From Rallus limicola (lineage: Eukaryota; Chordata; Aves; Gruiformes; Rallidae): a stretch of DNA of 64,000 nucleotides. The position numbers and the translations under genes were made by a program. The notes beneath the pieces are model-generated. The model saw only the letters and a program-made list of their open reading frames with translations, was not told the origin of the DNA and did not search any database. Position 1 is the first letter of the stretch. Every line of letters starts with the position of its first letter. Below are positions 43,761 to 57,285 of the stretch, piece by piece. Location of the stretch: positions 8,127,287 through 8,191,286 of the forward strand of contig JAKCOZ010000015.1 of the NCBI GenBank assembly GCA_022605955.1, given 5' to 3'.

Positions 43761-46439
43761 TTGGACATTTTTTGACAACAGGATCTAAAAGAAATGTGGG
43801 GGGAGGGGGCAGAACCCTCCCTGCCATTATAAATTGCAGCTCTGTAGAAAATATCTTTTTCGTGGTACTGCTCTGAATACCTTGACTATTTAATTTTTAG
43901 AGGGGTTGTTGTGCATTCCTCTAAGGCACTGACATTTAGTGTTGCTAATGGAGCTGTAACAGTTTTTGGGAAAGAATGAATACTCGTGTGCAGGTTTTCT
44001 GCTTAAAAACTAACTCTTGCCAAAGAAAACTTCTTGAAGGTGGAAAGGAATAAGTATATAATCACGCCACTGTCATTACCTCTGATATTAAGAAAGTAGG
44101 AAATGTCAAAGGCCTGTAAGAAAAATAAGTTGAGGTTTAATGAGTCTGCTGGAGAGGAATTATCAACATTAATCATTTAGCTAGTGGACTAACATAGCTG
44201 GCATCAATAGAATAACTTTTTCCATCCTGTTTTAATACACAGCAGTTGCTCTAGCTTGTTTCTGAGACTTTTTTTAATACCGCTAATCCCAAAACATCCT
44301 GGAAACACGAACTCTAATGAACAAGTATCAACGCATTTTAAGTGCTCTTCCAAACCAATATTAGTACTACTTAGAATTCAGCAGTTCAGCTCCTCGTGTG
44401 TGGGAAATGAGGGATTCCAGGCCCAGGGGAATCTGTGCATGGAGGATTTTGAAGGCTGCACAGAGGAGCAGGGCACGCGGTCCTGATTTGCTGCGTGTTG
44501 TGGTGATGCAGGATGCTGGTAAATCTCTGGAGCATTTTTCAGGAGAGGGAACAAATGCAGGACTTATGCTGTAGTGAAGTGGCCCTAGGTCCTGGAGGGG
44601 AAAAAAAAAGTAAACTTTGGTCTAGAAATCTTGAGAAAATGACCCTTTTTCAAGGAAAAGGGACATGAGCATCTTAGCACTGGCCAAAGCTTAATTCCAT
44701 TTAAAATGTCAAGAACGGATTTTGCCTAATGTATGTGAGTCTTCTCTGTAAGTGCGACCCTCTGCTGTCTAGGGCTGGGTTAGTGTCAGGGCTGACAGTT
44801 CTCTTGGACCTCCTGGTTCCATGCAGCTCCCAGTGCAGTGGCCATTGAGGAGTGGGACCAGTACCAGGTCCATGCTGATCTGATAACTTCTGAGTGTTGG
44901 AGGGCTCTTCAGGGGCAAGAACCTTGGTCTTGGAGGGCAGTTGTTGGGAATCTAATTGCAATCTTACAAAAGAAGAGTTAGAGTTGTGTTTGTTGTATGG
45001 AGATGTCAAGGGAATACATCTCTATGTTTTTAAAAAACATTTTTATTATTAATGTTTTTCCAGTTACTATTCTGTGTTAATAGAGTTGTTTGTAACTCTA
45101 CCAAGGCAAATTCTGAAAAGGCTGTAGCTTCAGTGTAGAAAAGTTGATTTTGGAGTGGTCTGTATCCGTTCTTTAAAGAGGTATTAGTTGGTATATAAAG
45201 AAGCCACACATGTTGCAACACTTTATAGCTTTCCTATCCCTGGTTTCTATTTAAATAATGAAAAAACCCAAGACTTGTGGGAAATTTTTGTAAAAAAGGG
45301 AATTTTGAAAACTTCCTGGAGTTGTATATTCTTTGAGGGCCGAAGGTACTTTTGCAGTAATCTGACTTGAATTCTCATTTTCTTGATGCACATTTCCATT
45401 TAAAGAAATCTGATGAAATTACAAGTAGGTGCCACCATGAGGTCCCTTTTAATAGCAGAGAAATTAGTTTGCCCATAATATGTGTCTTGAGAACAGCAAA
45501 AAGTTCTTTCTCAGTAATGGAATTGAAGGAAAAACATGTTTTGATCATGTAAGTGTGCTACTGACCCATGTTGCTGGCACCACTGCTCTACAGCCAGGCA
45601 ATGGATGATGCTTCCCATACTCAGAAGGAATCGGTTGCCACTTCTGGAGTAATTTTATGTCTTGAAATGCCTCCTTTCCTTACTCCGATGTGCAGTGGCT
45701 TCAGTGGACAGCTTTCCATTGACATCAACGAGCAAGTATTTACACGTGTTCCTTCTCCCGTAGTAGTGTAAGATCAGATGCACTCGTATTCGGTGGTAAC
45801 AGAATAACCCCTGTGGCTTCTGCATGGCTTTGGCAGATATTTTCTGTGAAATGGAATCCATATGCTGGGGTGACCCTTAATGAAACCCTTTCTCTAATTG
45901 CTGTATTAAGCTTGCTATTTCCTTGTCATTGTTTACGCTTTTAAATCTATAATATATTCCAAATTAAGTATGTTTGAATGACAGCATTCTGATTTAATTA
46001 TAGACTTTATCATTGATTAGGCCAGACAATCTAAACAGTGCATAAGCTCTGTTGGAATAGCTTCAGGAACAAAACCAGGCAACTAAGAGCTTTTAATTCT
46101 AATAAAGTAAAGCTAAATAAAAGTATTCCATTAACTAAATTAGGACTTATGATTCTGTAATCTTGCAAAATAGTAGCAGCATTTTCTAGACCATCTCCAG
46201 CTAAATAATTTTCTGGGTACCTATTTTTTCTTAAAATGCCTGATTCCTTATGTAATTTAATTTTTAATATCCTTTCTTTAGTCTTTGCTTTCAATTACAC
46301 AGCATGCTCAGAATAAAATTATAGTTAGCGTTACTGAGCTTACTGGTATACCAGTGCTTGGCTTTGTTTAGAAAGAAAAGTTTGGTCTGTATTCAATTCA
46401 TAAATTTAGCAGGCTCAAGAAAGAAACAATTAGCTCATT
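43761..46439. other. Intergenic, nothing recognised
   Basis: AT-rich sequence with no recognised feature. Confidence 0.45.
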
Positions 46440-47580
46440 AAGGTGGGGGGAGCATGGAGCAAGAGCTAGAGCAGAGAAAAAATTGGATGTATATTCTTTT
46501 CAGAAAGGTGCTGGTGTTGAGTTAAAGGTTAGTTTAGAAGTGAGAATTGTTCAGTGTTCAGTTTTGCAGTGCCAGTGATGTTGAGGTCAGAAGAAAGGAG
46601 ACTTTAGAAAGAGGAGGAAAGATGATGCCAACAGAGAGGATGATTGTAAGGTGGAGAATTGTGAAAATGAAGAGGGGAAAAAAGTGTTCCGGGGAAGGGA
46701 CTTGTGCAGGGAAGATGAATTGAGAAATTGGGCAAGCATTCATGATAAGCTCAACCAGGAGAAACTTCAAAGGCAAAACAGAAGAATCCTAAAATTGGAG
46801 GGGGAAGGGCAGAAACCACCAGCCCATAGCTATGGAATGGGGACAGTTCAACAAGAGATCCTTGGGGGGTGGGAGAGGGAGGTAAGATGTGGGAAACAAG
46901 GAAGCTGAAGTGATCTGGGTGCAGCATGCCAATAAACATTTGACAATGATGACAAGGAAGAAGAGTTGGACCTGAGAAGCGCTGCAGAAGAGCAGACTGA
47001 CTGCCATTGCAGGCTGAATAAAGCAATAATAATTTTGCAGTAATGCAGAAAAGACACTGAGGATGTCACCTCAGCTGGGGTGAAGTAGGAAGGAGAGTGT
47101 GAAAAATTACCCGTTCAGTTATCCCTGTGCTGGTGGTGAACTGGAAGGAGCAGGAGAGATTTGGGAGAGGGCATACGTTCTTTTCAGAAAAATGCTGATA
47201 CTGAATTAGAAGTTAGTTTAAAAATGAGAATAATGGACATGTGGAATGAAGCTGTGCTAGTATGTTGCTGCAAAGAAGACATAAAGAGAGAGATGAAGTG
47301 GTTCAGGAAATTACAAAGAACTGAGGAGCAGGAAGATGCTGATGGTCAAGTGCAATAGACAGTCTGAAGAGTGGAGTATAGGGAAGAGAGCTGTAGCATG
47401 CATGGCTACAGGGCTTGCAGTGGGAAGAGGGTTGGAACTGGAATGTCTATGACTGGAAAGGATGTTGCCAGCCAACAGAACATGTCAGTGCTAAACTTCA
47501 GATTAACAAAAGACAGAGGCGGTTGGAGCAGCAGTAAGTGTTTGCTCCACACTGCCTCCAGTGAAAGCAGAAAATGAGAT
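46440..47580 (+). repeat. Purine-rich segment with a diverged direct repeat
   Basis: TTCTTTTCAGAAAGGTGCTGG... (46494-46548) recurs as TTCTTTTCAGAAAAATGCTGA... (47178-47232), 684 bp apart. About three quarters of positions match over roughly 55 bp, and most differences are G in the first copy and A in the second. The intervening sequence is also A/G-rich. It may be an old tandem duplication or part of an unrecognised repeat family. Confidence 0.5.
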
Positions 47581-48289
47581 CTAGTAGGGTGGATGACATG
47601 AACGCTGTGTGCAGTTGGGTGACCTTCACAAGTGTTTCCAAAGTGAAGGTCATTTTTCCGTGTTCACTTCAGCCGTGTCCACACCCTTACATTTATTTGA
47701 TGATATTCTAGCAAGTCTAATATTATAGGGTTTGACTTGACCTACTGAATCCTGTGACATCAGCCTCTGAGAGACTTAAGTTTACATCCATGTCAGTCAG
47801 CTCCAACTTCTACCATGTGTTGATATAGTTGCTTCCATAAAGGGTTTATAGTCCTAAAACAAAATCATTAGATGAGTGTGTATGTGGCATGTGAATGTTT
47901 CTGATGACTCAGTGGTCGTGTTGGGCAGTTCAAGACAACAAAAAAGTTCCTACTGGCCTCCAGGCTTGCCAATGGAAGGACTTCCTGGAGAGTTTGAACT
48001 TCACCTATTGCACCTACAGGGAAGGAGGAGGTAGGACAGAACAGCGGGAGAAGCTGTGAGTCTCACCACATTCATTGCCAGAAACCCACATAATTAAATG
48101 GTTTCTGAATTTCTTTACACTGGTGTGGATTAGAGGTAATTGGCTGGAGAGGTTGTGTGCTGCTGGTGGGGAACTGCAGTTATAGTTAGTGCTGCTAACG
48201 CACGCTTTGGTCTGTGGTGGCTGTGATTTCTAAAGCAGCCCTATGCAAAACTTGTCACCCTGTTTTATAAGCCTGATGTTGCCGTACTC
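47581..48289. other. Intergenic, nothing recognised
   Basis: No recognised coding, RNA or transposon sequence. Confidence 0.45.
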
Positions 48290-48800
48290 CCACTTGCTGT
48301 AGAACTCTGTACAGCAATTACAGCACAGCTTAATTTACAAATCATTATAGTGTTTAGCCATTACCAGTACAAAGTAGTTACTTTCTCTGTGCAATTGGAG
48401 CCTAATTTTCATGCCATCTGAAACTTGCAGGCATCAGGTAACACTTTATTTTATAAGGAAAAAAATAACCATTTATTTAAATTGTAAAATCTGTGTATTT
48501 ACAAAGTGGCTGTTTTTGCTCTTCAGGTTTCACAGCAATTATGTTGGAAGCTATTTCTGAAAAACTAGGGTCCTGTTTCTGAAAAAATAAGTTATCAGCA
48601 ATTGCTTCCCAAGCTTGCATAATTGCTTGAATAATTATACTCTACGAAATGAAGGAAATTACCCTTTAATGCTGCCTAATAATTCTGATAGTTTGTTAAT
48701 CCACAAAGAGCACAGGGGGTCTAAAAGTTGTGTGACTCAGATATTAAGGCTATAACCCAGAGCACATTTCTTGTGCAATTAGCATGAAATGTGTTTACAT
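48290..48800. promoter_or_regulatory. Candidate conserved non-coding element
   Basis: This AT-rich but complex sequence has repeated AATTGC/ATAATT words (CAATTGCTTCCC, GCATAATTGCTTGAATAATTATAC, GCCTAATAATTC, TTTGTTAATCC) and no repeat signature. Regulatory function is inferred from texture only. Confidence 0.28.
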
Positions 48801-51800
48801 GTCAGTGAGACAAAGTGGGTTTATAGATAGTTTTGCTTTTAAGTAAAAAAGAAAAAGTGGTCCCAACCACGCACAAGGTGGCTGATCAGAGTAAATTTGA
48901 AGAGCTTTTTGTGCAGATAAAATCTATATCCCTTCAGAAGGCCATTTAAGTACTTTGCAGTTGGAGCAGCCGCATTCGTGCGGAGCGCTGCGTGTGGTTT
49001 TCCAGCCGTCCTGTTGCAGTTGATGTATTCCTTTGCCGTTTCTCATGTGTGGACTCTTACATGTAAGCAACAGTGGTTTTGCTAGATATATTGGCATCTC
49101 TTTTTGGCGACTTTGGGGGGAAAAAAGTTATAGATGATGTGCAAAATTGAGCTTGAGAATGGCTATCGGAAAGCCATATACGTGTAACAGCAGTGGAAGC
49201 TAGAATGAAGGATCAGGACACGGTGACAGTGATAGCAATCCTTTTCTGTGGCTAGGAGGCTTCAAATAAAATTGCTGAATGATTTTTCTCTTAAAAGCTG
49301 CTTCCTGGTTTATGTAAGGCATAATTTTCCTATGTAATACTGTCAGTATGCTTCACCTTGGAGAAGTTTCATTGCATAAATCACTTGTGTTCTTCCTGGT
49401 ATAGCTTAGTTCAGAGATTCTTACATAAATTGTTAATAAAAAAGTTAAAGCCACCTTTTATAGAAACCTGGACACGGTGTGAGCGAGCTGCCTGAAAAAG
49501 AAGGTTTCTGAATATCAGTTATATTTTTCTAGCAGAAATAACCAATTCTTTTGAGTTGAGCATGCTTCTCCAACCCACATGTAAAGGTCTGCAGCAGGAG
49601 CTGTGAACTGCTTTATTTCTACCTTCATGATTTTTTTGGTTGTTCCCAGTATACACACTGAGTGCAGTCTGTGTGCAGCCTTGGGCTTCAGAGACTAACA
49701 AAATTTAACTCTGTTTTACACAAATAGTTTTGGTCAGAGAAGCTCAGTCTCGCTGAATTAAGCCCACAGATTGTAAAGGGTGTTTAATTACAGCTTGTCG
49801 TCAATTAGCCCCAATATTCCTGTCAAAAATACTCCCTCTCTAAGTACCATGCAGCAGAAAATCCTAACTCACTGGTGCTTGTTCTGTCTTTTCATTCTTT
49901 CCTGGCACCTTAATTGGGTGTTCACCTGGCAGACCCGTTCACTGCAGGATTTGAACTTTCTGTATGGTTTCTTCTTTTGCCCCAACTACCACCACATTTT
50001 TGGTGTTGTTTGAAGGTCACTTCTTGTATTCTTTCCCGTAATATAATGGTCTCTTTTTTTGGTGAGGGTTTTCTTTGTTCACCTTGTCATTCTTCTCATG
50101 CAGATCTATCCCTCACTCGGGATTCTTTTGTTTCCTGATTCCACATGCTTCAGTTGCAAAGGCTGCTGGGGCAGCAGTGCAGTTGTGGAGGACACGTGCA
50201 TAGGAAATCAGCATCAGTACAGAGTAATTGAGTAGCAGTGTTTTTAGCATTTATAAAACAATAACAGATATGGTGCAAAAAATTTATCTGTTTTTAAGGG
50301 TTTTTAAAATATTGGTTCCTGAGGATTTGCAAACTAATTTGCTCAGGCATGTTTAGCTATCTTTTTAAAAATAATTCTTTTTTAAAAAATGAATATATTG
50401 TTGGATAGGAGAGATGTAATCAAAAGTTCTAAAATACTCTGCTGTGTTTATCTGCCTCTGGACCTTTCTGAGTTCCCTAGATGATACCCTTTCCATCCTA
50501 CTGGATATCCTTCAAGGGCAGGACTTGTCTAGAAGGGTACATGAATGGTATGGCAGTTCAGATGGAAGAATAGAGCTGTAGAGCATGGTAATCAAACACC
50601 TTGTCAAAATATTTCCTAACTGTGCAAGGTTTCTGCTAGAGGTAGGTTGCTTCTATTAAAAAAAAAAAGTAGTCTGTTCCCTGTGCAACTTGGATTTTAT
50701 TGGTTGGTTTTCATGGTGGTAAGGTATCACCCACTGTCCGTGCTGTATGTCCTGGATCACATAATACCTGTATTTAGTAGGAATTGCACTCTACCATATT
50801 TTTGTGGACAGAGGTAAGTGCTGTGTTGTGTTTAGTACAACCGCAAGCGTACTGCCAACTAACCCTGGAGGTACAATAGCCCTTGGTCTTGGATTGTCGT
50901 TCTCTTCACCAGCAGATGGAGACCCAGATCGTGAGACCCGGTTTTGCAGGCACGGCTAGTGGCTAACACCTAATAGTTGGTTGCCAGTGGATTTCAGTGA
51001 AATTTCCATGGTCTGGTTCCAAATCTGAGGACATCTGGGTGCATCTAATTTTTTCCGAGATTTTGGGTGAAAACTTCTACAACAGAAGGAAGCAAGAGGT
51101 AGGTGGACACAGCTCTTTAACAATGAGAACTGAACAACCTGAATGTTTCTGTACCTCTGTACAGAAATTGGGGAAAATAGAGCATTTTATTATCCTGGGG
51201 TGGCATGGATCTTGCAGAAAGAAAAACAACAGTATAGGAAACTTCTTCCTTTAGATTTTATGCCATGCCAGATGCTTGAACTTTCTTAAAGCAGCTACAG
51301 TACTTCCCTACAGAACTGCTTGTTGTCTACAGGACATATCTGCCAAGGGCTGAGCCTGCAGGTACTGAGCATTTATCCATATTGTCTGGCAAAGATGAAG
51401 GCTGGGATGGGTGTGTTTGCTTCACAAATGCCTTGTAGACATCCTCCCCTCTTTCTGTCCATGGAGTTCCGGTTTACTGGGCCATAGCAGTCACAAAGGA
51501 CTGTAGTTCTTCTTTCCCTGCTGTAGAAGTGATATAATCCATGTAGATGGTGATTTATTGGCTGGCTGTCCAGGAGCTATGGTCTTTCTGACTGACTTAC
51601 CCTACTTTGTCAGTCTTCAGTATTCACTGGATGTTCTTGCTTATGTCAGATTCTTGGGATTGGGACAGAATATGGGTTTTAAAAAAGAAAAAAAAACAAC
51701 CCCAAACTGCTATTTCATGTCTTAATTTTGTCTCTTCTAAATCCCTGACTTCTGGGAAAATCATACATCTTTTGCAAGGTTTGCCCTAATCTCTAGCCAT

Positions 51801-54800
51801 TTTATCATGGAAAGTGCTGTTTGTGGAACACTGTTCTTGCTGATGGAAATAAGAGCTAATCCTCTGTCAGAGAGGTGAAAATAATGATGGCCCTGAAAAT
51901 ACCCAATGCCCAGGTCAAGTTCTGCTGGGGACCTGAGGAGTGCAATCCATCTTCAGGTGCTTCATTGTCTTTAGGAACTTAAAAATGGTGTGAGTCATGT
52001 CCAAATAACAGTAAAATCATTGCTGAAACTGATTGAAGCTAATACTCTTGAGGATGGTACTTGCAGCAGTAGTCATCATGGTAAAAATCCTCGGAGAGAA
52101 ATGTGACCCAGATGTCTTCAGAAATTCTTCTTTCTTAGACTGTATTGAGGTAAATAGTGATACTAGCATTGACTTGAAAGAAAAGGCTGAATGATGCTAA
52201 AGAGGAGTTGAATGGTCTTGTTTTCCAAAAAGGATGGCAATGCTTTAAAACAAGCTTCAGTTTAGCTGCAAATGACACTTCTGCAAGCTCTTGAGCCCAC
52301 ACTGTTTATAAGCACAGGCATGCCAAAAACCTGAAACAAAATCTTAAATCTTTCAGTACAGTATTTTTTTCAAATGTCATAAACCCTGCTAAACATTAGG
52401 CTTTGCCTATCTCCAACAGCGTTGAACACATTGTGAAGAGCTGGATGTGCAAGAAGATTAAACCTAGTCTGCAAACTGTGTCTTTAATAGTTGAATGTTA
52501 ATAAACTAGTACATGTTGTAAATGGTGTGTATGTGTGCAAACTGAGAAGTTTCCAGACCTGTTTTAAAACAATTGGAGGATTTTTTTTATAGCTCTCTCT
52601 GGGAATGGTGAGAGAAGCACATAAGAAAATACATCATCTAAAATGATGGGGCATTTTTTTCACACATACAGGAGATGATAATTAAAGGGTTTTATATGTG
52701 AAATGTAAAATGCCAATTTCTGTAAGAGTCAAATGACAAATATATGGCGAATGACCCGGGTAATATCAGCTTTTTTTTTAAGGCACAGGTTTTAACCTCT
52801 CATAATCCCAAGCTTCAACTACATTTTTTGGTAATTTTTGGAGTTGGGACACTGCAGACATTGTCTGTCTTGTAATTTCCTGTAGAGATACACGTGGCAT
52901 GAGAATTGTGACCAGTTTTTGCTAAATAAAGAAACTGAAAGTTTTGAAATCCTTTTCTGTTCTTGAACATTAAAACTCATTTTCCATTGATTTACTTGGT
53001 AAATATAATTTCAGATTTTAGAGTTGATTTGTTTTGTTTTGGTTGGCTGAACCAGAAGTCTATTTAAGTGGCACCTGTATTTACACACTGTCCACACTCA
53101 CATCTACAAGCTTCATAGCTGATCTAGAAGGGTTTATATATTATAATGATTCGTAGTATGTGAAAGGAGAGAGAGAGAGAAGGCATGGATATATATAAAG
53201 ATGGTTCCAGAAACCAACTGTAAGGGGCATGGAAGAGAGCAACATTTTCTAGGCTCACAGGTGGAGGGTGGTATTGATGAAGAGAATTGTGTTTTTTAAA
53301 CTTCTTGAGCTGTTGGACCACCTTCCCCTTCCCCAAATTCTTGTAGTAAAAAATTAAGTCAGGAAGATGGGTGCCAGTTAGCATGGCCTTACAAATCTTT
53401 CTTTGGATGATCCTGGGATAAGGAATTAGGGGAGGAGAGGGGATGGTGTTATTTCATGATCACTGGATCCAGCAGGATCCATGCACTTTGGTCAGAACAA
53501 AAGGTGTAGAGGTGTAGCAAACCGGTGATTCTTCTGGGGTAACTGCCAGAAATTATTTTCCATTAAAATTACTCTTAGTTTTAATCCACCCCTCTTTCCT
53601 CAGATGCTGACAGCTCTGCAGTAAATATCCCAGAATGTCAAACAATTGTTTAGCATCCTTGAGATTTCACCCAAGAAGCAGACATTTTTTCCCCCCGATA
53701 ATTCAAACATTTCCATTTCCATCCACAGTATTCAATGCACTGAATCATTTGGGTTTTATCCCCCACTGTGATTTTACAATTGCCAGCAACAACAGCTCTT
53801 GCCCTCATTCTGCCCTGTGTGCATGTGTGGAGACCTAAATGCCAGCACAACTAGTGTCCAACCACAAGTTTTGTCTGGGGCAAAAGCTAACCAGTGTCTG
53901 TAAAGAAAAGTCATAACCAGAGTGCCAGTGGTTGGTGCCTTCCATCCGCCCTGTAACTTCATACTTGTGCATATATAAGGGCTGACAAAACCAAAATCCT
54001 GTTTTGGTATGTGTAGAAAATGTTCACCGTAAGAGGAAATGAAAATTATTTAGATTAAAGTCAAAACAACAATTTAACATCCCTTTGTGTACACAAACAC
54101 TCTTCTGAAAGTCACAAATCATAGATGCTTGATGTTCAGAGTCGTTTTAAATGCTACTTACCTAAAGCCAGGAGATGAGAAACATGTGGCAGACCTTTTT
54201 TGCAAAAGTTCAGGGTGGGGAGGGGGAACCAAGAGGATGTTTGCATCTGCAGGAGGAGGGCCTAAAAATACTCTAAAAGCCGACAGTTCACTTAAATCAT
54301 TAATCCTACATTGAAGACATTTCCACATTTTAATGGACTGCAATTAAACCCAATATTTCTTAATACAAGTGTCAGGTGTTTTCAGCAGTGATGCAAATGA
54401 CTGCTTAGTGCTATAATTCTGAAGGGGAAGGCATTTAGACCAGGCTCATTTGAACAGCCAAATATAAACAAGCGCACATAATTCCATCTGCTTTTTGGCA
54501 ATTTGTTGTTCCTTTTAGGTTCTCTTTCCCCGTTTGTCTTGTGGACACAGTTTGCAGGAAATGTCAGCCGGCGTGATTGATAGCATGAGATTGGATGTAC
54601 TGACTTCATGCTTCCATAAAGCAAGACAGCTGTTGGGAGAAACTTTCCTTCAGGAGCTGGAAAGGTTTGAATTTTCCATCTCTTTGACTATTTGGCCTGA
54701 TGAAGGATTGGGTTTTACCAGACAAGTAAATAAAAAGATGGCTAAGATGTACTAGAAGGTCATTCAAATGATCTTTAAATAGCAATTACTGGAGGGAGGA

Positions 54801-56169
54801 GGAGGGGAAAGCCCTCCAAAGTCTGAGTCTGCTTAAGCGAGTCCTAAAAAAATTATGCTTGTATTCTCTCAGTTTTTTTAACTGCTCCATAAAACAGACA
54901 ATTTCTGGTAACGTGATTTTACAATGGGAGTTTGTCACGAGGCAGTGGGCAATGGAAGCTGTTCAGCTGAATTCCCTAGTTGTCAGTTGAGTTTCTGTGG
55001 CTGTGAGACTTTGGCTCGCTTCCAGAGTCCTTGTGGACTGCAGTACACCAGTTTGCAGTTCTTTTCCTTGCTAAAATTAGATATGTTGGTTTAATTTTAA
55101 TTAATTAGATTTTTGGATAAATTAGTTGTATCCAAACAAATCTACATTCTTTTCAAGGCAGAAAGGAAAAAAAAAAACCCCAAAACCAATTAACCCCCCC
55201 TCATTTTACAGTTATACCTAGATCTGAAAGATACTATTATATTTTGTGGAACGTGCACTTTGCAGATGGTATGAACATACGCTTGAAGAAGCTCAGTTTA
55301 TTTGGAAATGCATTATGTGATGATTTTATTTATTTTCCCATGCTGTCTGTCTGTTGGGAGGGGTTGGGTGCTAGCCAATAGTTTGAAGGACTAATAACTG
55401 GGTTCTTTGCTATGCTGACTCTGAAAATCTTATCCAGATCTATGGTCCTGCTGGACATGGGCCACAACCAAAACTTAGGGACTGAAACCCCCTCAACCCA
55501 AAACTTTGGTGGAGGCTACGTTTAGATAGTGGTTTGAGTCAGATTCCAAATTCCTCTTTGGTCTAGTTTATTTCTAGTCAGACACATTGATATAATATGT
55601 GGCAGTTGCTGCTCAAGAACCTGTTGGCAAGAACCCATAGGCGAGATCTTCCAGGCAAGTTTGGGTCTTAATGGGTGTTTTGACTTCCATGAAATGCTGC
55701 AGAAATGTTTAATAAATGAGTAGTAACATTCATAGTATGCTTTATAAGGTAAGGCTTCTCCCATTCTTCTCTCTCAAGAGAAAGGCTTGTCCCATAGAGC
55801 ATCTTCAAGATACTCCAGAAAGGTAAGGAGAGGGCTGTTTCGAATGGGGACTGTGTCCCCTGATCCAATCTAATCAGGAGAGTTTGAACTGAAGAGTACA
55901 CGGCATTTCTGAGCCCACCTCAGTGCTGTTGTGTAGGCTGTGCTGTGCCATACCCCCTGCCTCTGTTGTCTCTGAAGTTTAAGTTCAAGGAAGAATGCAC
56001 AGGGAGCGGGCAAATGTGTTTATAGAAGCGGTCATGATTGTAAGAAAACTTGATATTGTAACAAATCCTGAAATACCTCCAAAAAACCCAAAACCCGCCA
56101 AAAAAAAAATTAGAAATGCTTTAGCAACCAGATTGAAATAGCAGCAGCTACTCCAGGCAGCCAAAGGGT
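48801..56169. other. Intergenic, nothing recognised
   Basis: About 7.4 kb of AT-rich sequence without a recognised gene or CR1 piece. A GA run lies at about 53167-53180 and several A/T runs are scattered. Short ORFs here look random. Confidence 0.4.
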
Positions 56170-56520
56170 GACATTAGCTGCTGTGCGGATACATTTTGCA
56201 ATGCTCTGGGTAAGAGGATACTGAGGAACTACGTGGGTCACTTCATTTATATCCCGTAAACATTTCTGTAATCAGTAATCATCTGCGTGGTTTCTTAACT
56301 CTGTGTGGATCACTGTAACAATCTAATCACCTACACAAATACACGGTTTCAGCATCACTAATTAGGATTCTGTGGAACTGGAAACGAGCCAGTCTATATT
56401 CTACATGTACAATCAATTTATTGTTAAATATTTGAACAGCTAACTATTGATTTATATCTAAATGAGAGTTCTTTTTATTTTTCTTGTTATGTTTACAGAT
56501 TAACCCTGAGCATCTTTATA
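56170..56520. promoter_or_regulatory. Candidate conserved non-coding element
   Basis: Complex AT-rich sequence with GTAATCAGTAATCATC, CAATCTAATCACC, CATCACTAATTAGG and CAATCAATTTATTG. It is dense in homeodomain-type ATTA/AATC cores. Conservation has not been tested. Confidence 0.28.
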
Positions 56521-57155
56521 CGCAGTGTGCTGTATTCACTCTTCCCCTAACACCATTTAACCAGGTAGCCTTTCATCAGAGAGGAATTTCATGCTTTGCA
56601 TTGCTTTGGCAGGTCATGGCTGCACTATGATAAATATGGTTCTGGCAGGTCGCTACTTATTTTTGAACCATTGCTCCACTAAGTTCTTGAAATTCAGTGC
56701 GATCAAAGAACTGCTTTACTGTTGTTAGTAATACTTTTATAGCATTAGTGCCTCAAGGTCCCAGTTGAGATGAGGCCCTACAGCCCTAGACATTGTACAG
56801 ACGTAGAATAAGAGACAACCCACGCCCTGTGAAATTCATAATCTAACTAGCAAGAGCAGACAGGAGTGTGATGCACAAAAGGATGACTAAATACCAGTGG
56901 CGGAGTCTCTAAGCCATCTTTTAATATTCTTGGCCTTAAATGTTGGGATGTGCTGTTTCTGGAGAAGTTATTTCCATTCCTTTTGCTGCCTCAACAGAAT
57001 ATTTTTTTTTAAAAGCAAAGTAATTCTTTTTAAACCATAAACAATTTTACATGCTTTACATTAGAAAGGAAAGGGCTGATGACTTACAAAGCACCCAGAA
57101 AACAAGCTGTGAACTGTTGTATGTGTTTCCTAATGATCCTTCCATGTTGCAGTTC
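56521..57155. other. Intergenic, nothing recognised
   Basis: AT-rich sequence with no recognised feature. Confidence 0.45.
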
Positions 57156-57285
57156 AATGAATCATAGAATCATTAAAGTTGGAAAAGACCAAGATCATCC
57201 AGTGTAACAGTCCCTTTACCACCTATATTACTTACTAGACCGTGTCCCTAATTACCTCATCCAACCTATTTTGTACTCCTCATCT
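57156..57285 (-). mobile_element. CR1 LINE 3'-tail fragment, minus orientation
   Basis: AATGAATCATAGAATCATTAAAGTTGGAAAAGACCAAGATCATCCAG is the inverted CR1 3' end. A diverged stretch follows to ACCGTGTCCCTAATTACCTCATCCAACC, related to the same region of the long copy at 23984. Confidence 0.85.

Noticed and set aside
48801..56169. Search for exons of a neighbouring gene in the long desert
   Set aside because: No frame shows a protein family signature or consistent splice-flanked exon series; the ORFs are short and look random.
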